DNA of 12,362 nucleotides from Solirubrobacterales bacterium (GTDB taxonomy: Bacteria; Actinomycetota; Thermoleophilia; Solirubrobacterales; Solirubrobacteraceae): positions 1 to 12,362 of the forward strand of contig JAATFK010000063.1 in the NCBI GenBank assembly GCA_015655225.1, read 5' to 3'. The notes below the pieces were generated by a model. That model saw nothing but the letters and a program-made list of their open reading frames with translations. It did not search any database and was not told where the DNA came from. Of the stretch, positions 1-6,366 are shown piece by piece. Positions within the stretch are counted from its first letter, which is position 1; each line of letters begins with the position of its first letter. The position numbers and the translations under genes are program-made.

Positions 1-222
1 ATCAAGGCCGACGCGCGCCTGCGGCAGATCCCGGTGGTCGTGCTGACGACCTCGAAGGACGAGGAGGACGTGTTCCGCACCTATGACCTCGGCGTCAGCG
101 GCTTCGTGACCAAGCCGGTCACGTTCGCGGGCCTGGTCGAGGTGATGCGCCACTGGACGCGGTACTGGTTCGAGGTGGTCGAGCTCCCGCTCGGAGGACC
201 GGGTGACCTCACGGCGAACTGA
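1..222 (+). CDS. Response regulator receiver protein, 3' part only
   Basis: Only the last 73 residues are in the window; the gene enters from the left edge in frame 1 with no start visible. The visible part is the second half of a CheY-like receiver fold. A hydrophobic strand ending in VVVLTTS carries the conserved Thr/Ser switch residue, a helix follows (EEDVFRTYDLGVSGF), and then comes the conserved Lys of the FVTKPV strand-loop. The phospho-acceptor Asp would lie off the window. The protein ends soon after the last helix with no output domain, so it looks like a single-domain regulator of the Rcp1/CheY type that passes phosphate to or from a kinase. Its 3' end overlaps the next gene by 20 bases, which implies one operon and translational coupling. 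A sensor kinase directly upstream is likely but not visible. Confidence 0.85.
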   Translation: MKADARLRQIPVVVLTTSKDEEDVFRTYDLGVSGFVTKPVTFAGLVEVMRHWTRYWFEVVELPLGGPGDLTAN

Positions 223-2311
223 GCCGCTCCGGGTCCTGCTGGTCGAGGACGACGAGGACGACTACGTCGTCACGCGCGACCTGCTGCGCGACCAGTCGCG
301 AGCGCGCGTCGAGCTGGACTGGTGCGCCGACTACGCGAGCGCGCTCGCGACGATCCGCCAGCAGCGCCACGACGTCTACCTGGTCGACTTCCGGCTCGGC
401 GCCCGCACCGGCCTCGACCTGATCCGCGAGGCGTTCGCAGCGCGGCCGAGAGCGCCGGTGCTGGTCCTGACCGGGCAGAGCGACTACGAGATCGACCTGG
501 AGGCGTCCGAGCTGGGCGTGACCGACTACCTCGTCAAGCAGCAGCTGGACGCCTCGACGCTCGAGCGCTCGATCCGCTACGCGGTCGGGCAGCAGCGAGC
601 GGTCGCGGAGCTGCGCCGCAGCGAGGAGCGCTACGAGCTGGCGGTCCGCGCCGCCAACGACGGCCTCTGGGACTGGGACCTCGTGCGCGACCGGATCTAC
701 CTCTCCCCCCGCTGGCACTCGCTGCTCGGGCACCCGGAGCGCTCCGGCGAGGAGTCGCCGGTCGCGTGGTTCGAGCTGGTCCACGACGAGGACCGCACGC
801 AGGTGCGGGACGCGATCGCCGCGCACCTCGCGGGCGAGACGCAGCTGCTGGAGGTCGAGCACCGCATGCGCCACGCCGACGGCACCTGGCGCTGGACGCT
901 CAGCCGGGGCCTCGCGATCCGCGACGAGGACGGCCGCGCGACGCGGATGGCGGGCTCGCTCTCGGACGTCACCGAGCGGCGCTCGGCCGAGCGCCGCCTG
1001 CAGCACGACGCGCTCCACGACGCGCTCACCGGCCTCCCCAACCGCGCGCTCTTCATGGATCGCCTCGACCACGCGCTGCGGCGGGGCGCGCGCGACGGGC
1101 GGCCGACCTGCGCGGTGCTGTTCCTCGACGTCGATCGCTTCAAGCTCGTCAACGACGGGCTCGGCCACATGGCCGGCGACGAGCTGCTGCGCCTGCTGTC
1201 GGCCCGCGTCGAGAGCGCGGTGCGGCCGGGCGACACCGTCGCGCGCCTCGGCGGCGACGAGTTCGCGATCCTGCTCGACGAGATCGAGGACGACGAGCAG
1301 CCGCTGCTGGTGGCCGAGCGGATTCAGCGCTGCATCGGGCAGGAGCTGGTGCTCGACGGCCGCACGCTGCGGGTGACCGCGAGCATCGGCGTCGCGCTCG
1401 CCGGCGACGCGACGGCGGCGGCGGAGCTGCTGCGCAACGCCGACATCGCGATGTACGACGGCAAGCGGCGGGGCGGCGGCCTCAGCGAGACGTTCGACGA
1501 GAGCATGCGCCGCCGGCGCGTCGACCGCCTTGCCCGCGAGCACGAGGTGCGGCGCGCGGTCGAGGACCGGCTGCTCCAGGTCCACTACCAGCCGATCGTG
1601 GAGCTGGCGAGCGGCCGCATCCGCGCGCTCGAGGCGCTCGCGCGGTGGCCGGAGGACTGGTCGCCGGTCTCGCCGGCGGAGTTCGTGCCGGTCGCCGAGG
1701 AGACGGGGATGATCGGAGCGCTCGGGCTGCACGTGCTGCGGTCCGCGCTCGACGCGCTGGTCGAGCTGCGACGCGCGCACCGGCTCGCGGAGGACGTCTC
1801 GGTCAGCGTGAACGTCTCGGGACGCCAGCTCGTGGACCCGCGCCTGCCGGACCAGATCTCGGCCGCGCTGAGCACCGCCGGCCTCCCGCCGCAGGCGCTC
1901 ACGCTGGAGATCACCGAGAGCATGCTGGTGCAGGAGTCGGTCCAGCTGCACGACCTCGTCTCGCGGGTCTGCGCCTCCGGCGTCGGGCTGCACCTGGACG
2001 ACTTCGGGACGGGCTACTCGTCGCTCGCGGCGCTGCAGCAGTTCCCCGTCAACGCGCTCAAGATCGACCGCAGCTTCATCAACTCCGACGCGCCCACCAG
2101 CGACGTGATCGTCCGCTCCACGATCACGCTCGCGCACAACCTCGGCATGCGGGTGATCGCCGAGGGGATCGAGACCGACCAGCAGCTCGCGCACCTCACC
2201 GAGCTGGGCTGCGACTACGGCCAGGGCTACCTCTTCTCCCGGCCGGTCAGCGTCGAGGCGAGTCAGGCGCTGCTCGACGGCTGGACGGCGGACGTCTCGG
2301 CCACGCGCTGA
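203..2311 (+). CDS. Receiver-PAS-GGDEF-EAL cyclic-di-GMP turnover protein
   Basis: A 702-residue cytoplasmic signalling protein predicted to make and/or degrade cyclic-di-GMP under control of phosphorylation. Residues 9-130 form a receiver domain, with acidic pocket E15-D17, phospho-acceptor D62 in YLVDFRLG, T90 and K112; Lys is followed by Gln where Pro is usual. Residues about 143-258 are a PAS domain ending in SDVTERR. Residues about 265-435 are a GGDEF domain with intact GGDEF at 350-354 and an RPGD inhibitory I-site at 341-344, exactly five residues before it. Residues about 450-690 are an EAL domain with E477-A478-L479, D599-D600 in DDFGTGYSSL, KIDRSF and AEGIE, all expected for an active phosphodiesterase. 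No membrane segment is seen. The GTG start at 203 is preceded by GGAGGA at 193-198, and it overlaps the upstream regulator by 20 bases. The 3' end overlaps the convergent TetR gene by 49 bases. Both catalytic domains look intact, so net activity cannot be called. Confidence 0.95.
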   Translation: MTSRRTEPLRVLLVEDDEDDYVVTRDLLRDQSRARVELDWCADYASALATIRQQRHDVYLVDFRLGARTGLDLIREAFAARPRAPVLVLTGQSDYEIDLEASELGVTDYLVKQQLDASTLERSIRYAVGQQRAVAELRRSEERYELAVRAANDGLWDWDLVRDRIYLSPRWHSLLGHPERSGEESPVAWFELVHDEDRTQVRDAIAAHLAGETQLLEVEHRMRHADGTWRWTLSRGLAIRDEDGRATRMAGSLSDVTERRSAERRLQHDALHDALTGLPNRALFMDRLDHALRRGARDGRPTCAVLFLDVDRFKLVNDGLGHMAGDELLRLLSARVESAVRPGDTVARLGGDEFAILLDEIEDDEQPLLVAERIQRCIGQELVLDGRTLRVTASIGVALAGDATAAAELLRNADIAMYDGKRRGGGLSETFDESMRRRRVDRLAREHEVRRAVEDRLLQVHYQPIVELASGRIRALEALARWPEDWSPVSPAEFVPVAEETGMIGALGLHVLRSALDALVELRRAHRLAEDVSVSVNVSGRQLVDPRLPDQISAALSTAGLPPQALTLEITESMLVQESVQLHDLVSRVCASGVGLHLDDFGTGYSSLAALQQFPVNALKIDRSFINSDAPTSDVIVRSTITLAHNLGMRVIAEGIETDQQLAHLTELGCDYGQGYLFSRPVSVEASQALLDGWTADVSATR

Positions 2312-2889
2312 GCGCCGAGCACGGTCCCGGCGATCGTCGCGACGAAGCGCGCGTCGACCGGCTCGCGGGAGAACCAGCGGCGGTAGAAGAGCGGCCCGAG
2401 CAGCGCGGCGACGATCGCCGACTGGTCGGCCTCCGGCGTCAGCTCGCCGCGCTCGACGGCGCGCTCGAGGACGGCCCGCAGCGGAGCGGCGTGACCGTGC
2501 TGGATCCGGCTGTGGATCTCGGCGAACTCCGGGTCGCGCTCGGCGACGTCCATGATCGACGGCAGGACCGACGACCAGCGGGCGGTGCCGAGCAGGCCGG
2601 CGATGTTCGAGAGGATCGCCGTGACGTCGCCGACGAGGGAGCCGGTGTCGGGGACCTCCTGCTCGTCGCTGATGCGGGAGCAGGCGTCGATCACGAGCGC
2701 CTCGCGGGTCGGCCAGTGGCGGTAGATCGTGGTCTTCGCGACGCCGGAGCGGCGCGCGACCTCGTCCACGCTGAAGCCGCCGACGCCGCTCTCGCCGAGC
2801 AGCTCGAAGGTCGTGCGCAGCACCCGGTCGCGCGATCTCACGACGCGCGCATCGACCGGGCCGGGCTTTTCGGGGGTTCGTCTCGCCAT
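2263..2889 (-). CDS. TetR-family transcriptional regulator
   Basis: A 208-residue DNA-binding repressor-type protein. The N-terminal helix-turn-helix lies at about residues 22-65 with the typical TetR run FSVDEVARRSGVAKTTIYRHW, followed by the family hallmark pattern PTREALV. The remaining ~140 residues are the helical ligand-binding and dimer part, which shows no feature that names the ligand. The length is normal for the family. The gene is divergent from the VOC-fold gene at 2969, with 79 bases between the start codons and a perfect palindrome at 2911-2933. The simplest reading is that it represses that gene and itself. Upstream of the ATG, TAGGAT sits where both a leaderless -10 box and an AGGA ribosome site could be read. 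The C-terminus runs 49 bases into the end of the convergent GGDEF-EAL gene. Confidence 0.92.
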   Translation of the reverse strand: MARRTPEKPGPVDARVVRSRDRVLRTTFELLGESGVGGFSVDEVARRSGVAKTTIYRHWPTREALVIDACSRISDEQEVPDTGSLVGDVTAILSNIAGLLGTARWSSVLPSIMDVAERDPEFAEIHSRIQHGHAAPLRAVLERAVERGELTPEADQSAIVAALLGPLFYRRWFSREPVDARFVATIAGTVLGAQRVAETSAVQPSSSA

Positions 2890-2895
2890 GGCTTC

Positions 2896-2901
2896 ATCCT
2901 A
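2896..2901 (-). promoter_or_regulatory. Candidate -10 box of the TetR gene
   Basis: TAGGAT on the minus strand fits TANNNT and occupies -12 to -7 relative to the A of the ATG at 2889, the spacing expected if transcription starts on the start codon itself. The same bases contain AGGA seven bases before the ATG, so they could instead be a ribosome binding site. The palindrome at 2911-2933 would overlap the -35 region. Confidence 0.4.
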
Positions 2902-2910
2902 GCCGCTCCT

Positions 2911-2933
2911 CGCTACGCTACCGTTGCGTAGCG
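2911..2933. promoter_or_regulatory. Palindromic operator between TetR and VOC genes
   Basis: Perfect inverted repeat with arms CGCTACGC (2911-2918) and GCGTAGCG (2926-2933) around a 7-base centre. It lies 21 bases upstream of the tetR-type start and 35 bases upstream of the VOC gene start, so a dimer bound here would cover both promoters. The size and symmetry fit a TetR-dimer site; assignment to the neighbouring regulator is inferred from position. Confidence 0.7.
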
Positions 2934-2968
2934 TTACTCACCCGGACCTCAACCGGAAGGACCGTCCT

Positions 2969-3364
2969 ATGGACCTCGTCTCGATCCGCATCATCACCGA
3001 CGACGTGGAGCGTCTCGTGCGCTTCTACGAATCGGTCACCGGCGTCGCGGCCGTGCGCTACACGCCCGCGTTCGCCGAGCTCGCGCTGGGGTCGTGCACG
3101 CTGGCGATCGGCCACACCGACACGACGCGGCTGTTCGGCTCGGACTCCGCGCGCCCCGCCGACAACCACAGTGCGATCGTCGAGTTCCGCGTCGAGGACG
3201 TCGACCGCGAGCACGCGCGGCTCCAGCCGCTGGTCGACGCCTGGGTCCAGGAGCCGACCACGATGCCGTGGGGCAACCGCTCGATCCTCTTCCGCGACCC
3301 CGACGGCACCCTCGTCAACCTCTTCACGCCCGTCACCCCGGAGGCGATCGCGAGATTCAGCTGA
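2969..3364 (+). CDS. Small VOC-fold (glyoxalase/bleomycin-resistance-like) protein
   Basis: A 131-residue protein of the vicinal oxygen chelate superfamily. Two beta-alpha-beta-beta-beta modules are visible: residues 1-50 (DLVSIRIITDDVERLVRFYE) and about 65-125, ending in the family signature RDPDGTLVNLF. In many metal-using VOC enzymes the last strand carries Glu (…IELF); here Asn stands there (VNLF) and the first strand lacks an obvious His, so it may bind a ligand rather than catalyse a metal-dependent reaction. The start chosen is ATG 2969, with GGAAGGA at 2955-2961 seven bases upstream. A TTG at 2924 would fall inside the operator palindrome and has no ribosome site. It is divergent from the TetR gene and probably its target; the substrate is unknown. 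Confidence 0.88.
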   Translation: MDLVSIRIITDDVERLVRFYESVTGVAAVRYTPAFAELALGSCTLAIGHTDTTRLFGSDSARPADNHSAIVEFRVEDVDREHARLQPLVDAWVQEPTTMPWGNRSILFRDPDGTLVNLFTPVTPEAIARFS

Positions 3365-3399
3365 CCGGCGGATCGCGTCAGCCATAGTGGGTGGACGTG

Positions 3400-3415
3400 C
3401 CGCGCGGACGCGCGG
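3400..3415. other. Inverted repeat between VOC and oxidoreductase genes
   Basis: CCGCGCG (3400-3406) and CGCGCGG (3409-3415) are perfect complements separated by two bases, in the 80-base gap before the oxidoreductase gene. There is no T-run after it. It may be a second regulator site or a weak hairpin; chance in such GC-rich sequence is possible. Confidence 0.35.
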
Positions 3416-3444
3416 CGCATCGTCCAGTGAACCGGAAGGAACCC

Positions 3445-4107
3445 ATGGAGATCGGAATCATCGGGGCGGGCCAGATCGGCGGCTCGCTCACGCGTCTGCT
3501 GACGCAGCTCGGCCACACCGTGCGGGTGGCGAACTCGCGTGACCCGGAGACGCTCGCCGAGCTGGCCGCCGAGACCGGCGCGAGAGCCGTCTGGGCGGGA
3601 GACGCCGCCGCGGGCGCCGACCTCGTGATCGTCAGCATCCCGCAGAGAAACGTCCCCGCGCTGGCGGACGGCATCGTGGCCGCGCGCAAGCCCGGCGCGC
3701 CCGTGATCGAGACGAACAACTACTACCCCCGCGAGCGCGACGGCGCGATCCCCGAGATCGAGGCGGGCACGCCGGAGAGCGTCTGGGTCTCCGAGCAGAT
3801 CGGCGCGCCGGTGTTCAAGGTCTTCAACGGGATCTTCTGGAGACACCTCCTCGCGGGCGGCCTGCCGAAGGGCGACCCGAGACGGATCGCGCTGCCGGTC
3901 GCCGGCGACGACGCCGCCAACAAGGAGGTCGTCTTCGCCCTCGTCGACGAGCTGGGCTTCGACCCGGTCGACGGCGGCACGCTGGCGGAGTCGTGGCGCC
4001 AGCAGCCCGGCACCCCGGTCTACGGCAGAGACTTCGACGCCGCCGGCGTCGCCCGAGCGCTCGTGGAGGCCACGCCCGAGCGGCCCGAGGCGTTCCGGGC
4101 CGCCTAG
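3445..4107 (+). CDS. NADP-binding oxidoreductase, F420-dependent NADP reductase-like
   Basis: A 220-residue single-domain Rossmann protein of the Fno-like family (NADP oxidoreductase, coenzyme F420-dependent). The N-terminus MEIGIIGAGQIGGSL holds GxGxxG at residues 7-12. N30-S31-R32 after the second strand is the type of loop that binds the 2'-phosphate of NADP. VIVSIPQRNV (61-70) and FKVFNGI (124-130) match other conserved places in this family. Close relatives include F420:NADP oxidoreductases and uncharacterised reductases, so the substrate cannot be fixed from sequence. ATG 3445 is preceded by GGAAGGA at 3434-3440, and its 11-base leader motif is identical to that before the VOC gene 480 bases upstream, suggesting shared control. 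An upstream GTG at 3391 is in frame, but the added residues (RGRAAHRPVNRKEP) do not look like part of the fold. Rare AGA Arg codons are unusually frequent. Confidence 0.88.
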   Translation: MEIGIIGAGQIGGSLTRLLTQLGHTVRVANSRDPETLAELAAETGARAVWAGDAAAGADLVIVSIPQRNVPALADGIVAARKPGAPVIETNNYYPRERDGAIPEIEAGTPESVWVSEQIGAPVFKVFNGIFWRHLLAGGLPKGDPRRIALPVAGDDAANKEVVFALVDELGFDPVDGGTLAESWRQQPGTPVYGRDFDAAGVARALVEATPERPEAFRAA

Positions 4108-4130
4108 CGCGCCGCGGCGCCGCGGGCGCG
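4108..4130. terminator. GC-rich hairpin between convergent genes
   Basis: CGCGCC (4108-4113) pairs with GGCGCG (4125-4130), and the centre GCGGCGCCGC (4114-4123) is itself a palindrome, so the whole 30-base gap can fold. It sits between the stops of two convergent genes. There is no U-tract in either direction, so termination strength is uncertain. Confidence 0.4.
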
Positions 4131-4137
4131 GCGTCGC

Positions 4138-4455
4138 TCAGGCGAGCGGCTCGTGGTTCGCCCAGACGACCCGGTAGGGGAAGCGGGCCTGCCAGCGCCC
4201 GATCAGCTCCTCCGCTCCCGGCGCGGCGAACGCCGCGTCGAGGGCGGCGCGGTCGGCCACGCCGACCTGCACGATCGCGCTCGCGACGAACTCGGGAGCC
4301 ATCTCGTCGCCGGCCACGCGGATGTGGCGGCGGGCCGCGAACGTCTGGACCTGGCCTGAGCCCTTCATCAGCGCTTCGATGTCCTGCAGGTATCGATCGA
4401 GCTCGTCGTCCGGGATCGTGGGATTGAACGAGACGATCATCGTGTGGTTGATCAT
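4138..4455 (-). CDS. Small alpha-beta barrel (Dabb-like) protein
   Basis: A 105-residue protein resembling stress-responsive alpha-beta barrel (Dabb) or related dimeric ferredoxin-like proteins. Evidence is the start MINHTMIVSF, matching the usual M-I-x-H-x(2)-x-F opening; a helix with DDELDRYLQDIEAL; a middle strand ending in FVASAIVQVGVADRAALDAAF; and a last helix before a closing strand (YRVVWANHEPLA). Function in this family is usually unknown or concerns small aromatic or polyketide ligands. The start is ATG 4455; ATG 4440 would remove the conserved opening. No clear Shine-Dalgarno site precedes either. It is divergent from the LysR regulator, with 69 bases between starts, and is a natural candidate target for it. 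It is convergent with the upstream oxidoreductase. Confidence 0.75.
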   Translation of the reverse strand: MINHTMIVSFNPTIPDDELDRYLQDIEALMKGSGQVQTFAARRHIRVAGDEMAPEFVASAIVQVGVADRAALDAAFAAPGAEELIGRWQARFPYRVVWANHEPLA

Positions 4456-4473
4456 GAGGACATCGAAGCGCCG

Positions 4474-4498
4474 CTCGGCCGCGAAGTCCAAGACCGAG
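4474..4498. promoter_or_regulatory. Possible LysR operator dyad
   Basis: CTCGG (4474-4478) and CCGAG (4494-4498) form an inverted repeat with a 15-base centre in the short region between the divergent Dabb-like and LysR genes. LysR proteins usually bind such interrupted dyads next to their own promoter. The arms are short and GC-rich, so chance is possible. Confidence 0.3.
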
Positions 4499-4512
4499 TG
4501 GGCCCGCGGCGA

Positions 4513-4518
4513 TAACCT
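4513..4518 (+). promoter_or_regulatory. Candidate -10 box for leaderless LysR transcript
   Basis: TAACCT fits TANNNT and occupies exactly -12 to -7 relative to the A of the ATG at 4525. With a 17-base spacer the -35 position reads AAGACC (4490-4495), which keeps the GAC core of TTGACA. The only purine-rich run before the ATG (GAGGGA) lies too close to serve as a normal ribosome site, which favours a leaderless transcript. Confidence 0.5.
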
Positions 4519-4524
4519 GAGGGA

Positions 4525-5412
4525 ATGGCCGACCTGGAGACGCGCGAGCTGGAGTATTTCGTCGCGGTCGCGGAGGAGCTGCACTTCGGCCGCGCCGCGA
4601 CGCGCCTCTCGATCGCGCAGCCGGCGCTCTCGAAGGCGATCCAGCGCGTCGAGACGCGACTCGGCGTCCCGCTGCTGACGCGCTCGAGCCGGCACGTCGC
4701 GCTCACGCCGGCGGGAGAGGCGCTGCTGCATCACGGCCGTCACGCGCTGAACGCGGTCAGCGCGGCGGCCGAGGGGGCGCGCCGGGCCGGCGACGCCGAT
4801 GGCGCGGAACAGCTGCGGCTCGTGATCAAGCCGGGCGGCGACGCCAACCTGCTCTCCGGGATCCTCGCCGCCTACGCCGGCCAGCCCGACGCGCGACGGG
4901 TCGACGTCGTGTTCGGCGGCGCCACCGACCGCGCCGACCACCTGCGCGACGGCCGTGCCGACGTGGCGCTGCTCTACGCGCCGTTCGACGACCTCGCCGG
5001 ACTGGCGTCCGAGACGTTGCTGGTCGAGGGGCGCGTCGCGGTCCTGCCGCGCGATCACCGGTTGGCGGCGCGGACCGAGCTGCGGCTGGCCGACCTGGAG
5101 GGCGATACGCTGCCGCGCTGGAAGGGCGTGCGCTGGACCGGCGTGCCCGACGACGGCAGCGGCCCGGAGATCGCGGACGCGGCGCAGATGGTCCAGCTGA
5201 TCCTGCTCGGGCGGATCGTCGCGGTGCTCCCACGCTCGCTGGTCGAGCCGGTGCACGCGGGACTCGTGTGCGTCCCGGTGATCGACGCGCCCACGAGCCG
5301 GCTGGTCGTCGCATGGCCGGAGCGCGACCGCCGCTCGCTCGTGGCGTCGTTCGTGGCGGCGGCGGTGGGGGCGTGTGCGGCCGCCCCCGCGGCGGCCCCC
5401 ACACCCGCCTAA
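4525..5412 (+). CDS. LysR-family transcriptional regulator
   Basis: A 295-residue regulator. Residues 6-65 are the LysR winged helix-turn-helix: TRELEYFVAVAEELHFGRAA, then LSIAQPALSKAIQRVETRLG, then LLTRSSRHVALTPAGEALL. Residues about 95-280 form the substrate-binding domain, with the usual strand-helix alternation (RVDVVFGGATDRADHLRDGRADVALLYAP is two such elements) and a VAVLPRDHRLA strand. The inducer cannot be named. The last 12 residues are Ala/Pro-rich low complexity, encoded by the GC-rich hairpin region at 5367-5402. It is divergent from the Dabb-like gene at 4455 and probably regulates it and/or itself. The ATG at 4525 has a -10 box at leaderless spacing. It converges on the signal peptidase gene that ends at 5475. 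Confidence 0.93.
   Translation: MADLETRELEYFVAVAEELHFGRAATRLSIAQPALSKAIQRVETRLGVPLLTRSSRHVALTPAGEALLHHGRHALNAVSAAAEGARRAGDADGAEQLRLVIKPGGDANLLSGILAAYAGQPDARRVDVVFGGATDRADHLRDGRADVALLYAPFDDLAGLASETLLVEGRVAVLPRDHRLAARTELRLADLEGDTLPRWKGVRWTGVPDDGSGPEIADAAQMVQLILLGRIVAVLPRSLVEPVHAGLVCVPVIDAPTSRLVVAWPERDRRSLVASFVAAAVGACAAAPAAAPTPA
5367..5388. terminator. Strong GC hairpin at the end of the LysR gene
   Basis: GGGGGCG (5367-5373) pairs with CGCCCCC (5382-5388) around an 8-base loop. A competing larger fold pairs GTGGGGGC (5365-5372) with GCCCCCAC (5395-5402). The hairpin is symmetric, so it could slow or stop transcription arriving from either convergent gene. It lies inside the LysR coding end and lacks a U-tract. 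Confidence 0.35.
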
Positions 5413-5474
5413 CCCCGGAACCCGTCGTCGCCCCATCACACCACGCGATCGTCCGTCCACGCCGCTTCCCCGCG

Positions 5475-6362
5475 TCAGGCGCGCGGCTCGTCGACCAGCG
5501 GCCGCCGCACCACGAGCCGCCAGTCAGGCGCAAGCATCCGCGATCTCGGGACGGTTCGCCCGCGCGTCCGCGGCACGCAGGCGTCGGGCAGCGCGACGCG
5601 CCGCCGGCCGGCGAGCAGCCCGGCGGTGCGCTGATGGTCGGCGCGCGCCTCGACGACGGGCAGCGCGGGCGGCGGCTGAAGCTCCCGCAGCGTGATCGCG
5701 CGCTCGCGCCGGCGCCCCGGCGCGGGGGTCGGCCAGCTGATCGCGACGTGCACGGGAGCGCGTCCCGCGGCGGGGTCGCCGTCGAGCCCGGCAAGGCTCG
5801 GCAGCTTGCGGCTGACGTCGTCGGCCCACGGCGCCCTGCCGCTGTCGCGCAGCCGCTGGGCCTCGCCCCCCTCTCTCCAGAGGCCCGCGACGATCCACAT
5901 CGCGACGAGCACCGCGGGTATGCCGATCACGAGCTTGCGGTACTGCGGGTTGCTCAGGAACTCGAACGCGAAGCCGACATACGGGATGTTGAAGACGACT
6001 CTGTCCTGCGTCGCCTGGGGCAGGAAGAATCTCCAGTTGTCGGGCAGTCTGTTGAAGTCGCCTCTCGTCTGGAAGGCGCGTCTGCCGTCGGCCGTCGTGG
6101 TGATCCGGTAGATCCGGTGCGTGACGAGCTTGTGGTTCGGCGACGCGCCGGGCGGCGGGCCGTAGGTGATCGGGTCGCCGACTCTCAGCGACGAGGTCGG
6201 CACCGGGCGGTCGTAGACGATCGAGCCGGCGTTGTAGGTCCCGGTCATCGAGCCGGTCTGGATCACGTAGCGGTGGAAGCCGAGCGCCGCCGGCACGAGC
6301 ATCAGCCCGGCGAGGCAGAAGAGCAGCACCATCCCCACGTTCATCCCGATCCGCGCGAGCAT
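5475..6362 (-). CDS. SipW-like (ER-type) signal peptidase I with long C-terminal tail
   Basis: A 295-residue membrane peptidase that should remove signal peptides from exported fibre proteins. A membrane segment spans about residues 8-28. The catalytic Ser is S38 in QTGSMTGTYNAGSIV. H82 in VTHRI takes the place of the Lys of ordinary bacterial signal peptidase I, which is the hallmark of the SipW/ER type. D102 in RGDFN is the third conserved site. A second membrane segment spans about 144-162. After it comes a ~130-residue Pro/Arg-rich tail not seen in the second signal peptidase here (176 residues); its role is unknown. The ATG at 6362 lies four bases after the stop of the TasA-like gene, and GGGAG sits in that joint, so the two are one operon. 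The likely substrate is that neighbour. AGA Arg codons are clustered in the catalytic part (R60, R94, R100, R105, R111, R121). Confidence 0.9.
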   Translation of the reverse strand: MLARIGMNVGMVLLFCLAGLMLVPAALGFHRYVIQTGSMTGTYNAGSIVYDRPVPTSSLRVGDPITYGPPPGASPNHKLVTHRIYRITTTADGRRAFQTRGDFNRLPDNWRFFLPQATQDRVVFNIPYVGFAFEFLSNPQYRKLVIGIPAVLVAMWIVAGLWREGGEAQRLRDSGRAPWADDVSRKLPSLAGLDGDPAAGRAPVHVAISWPTPAPGRRRERAITLRELQPPPALPVVEARADHQRTAGLLAGRRRVALPDACVPRTRGRTVPRSRMLAPDWRLVVRRPLVDEPRA

Positions 6363-6366
6363 CTCC

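Noticed and set aside
209..2194. Long open frame on the minus strand opposite the GGDEF-EAL gene, and another plus-strand open frame at 322-2931
   Set aside because: Products are repetitive Arg/Ala/Pro/Asp strings without domains; they mirror the real gene's codon bias in GC-rich DNA.
4456..5460. N-terminal extension of the Dabb-like gene across the whole LysR gene
   Set aside because: The upstream codons are antisense to a clear LysR gene; the family's usual opening begins at ATG 4455.
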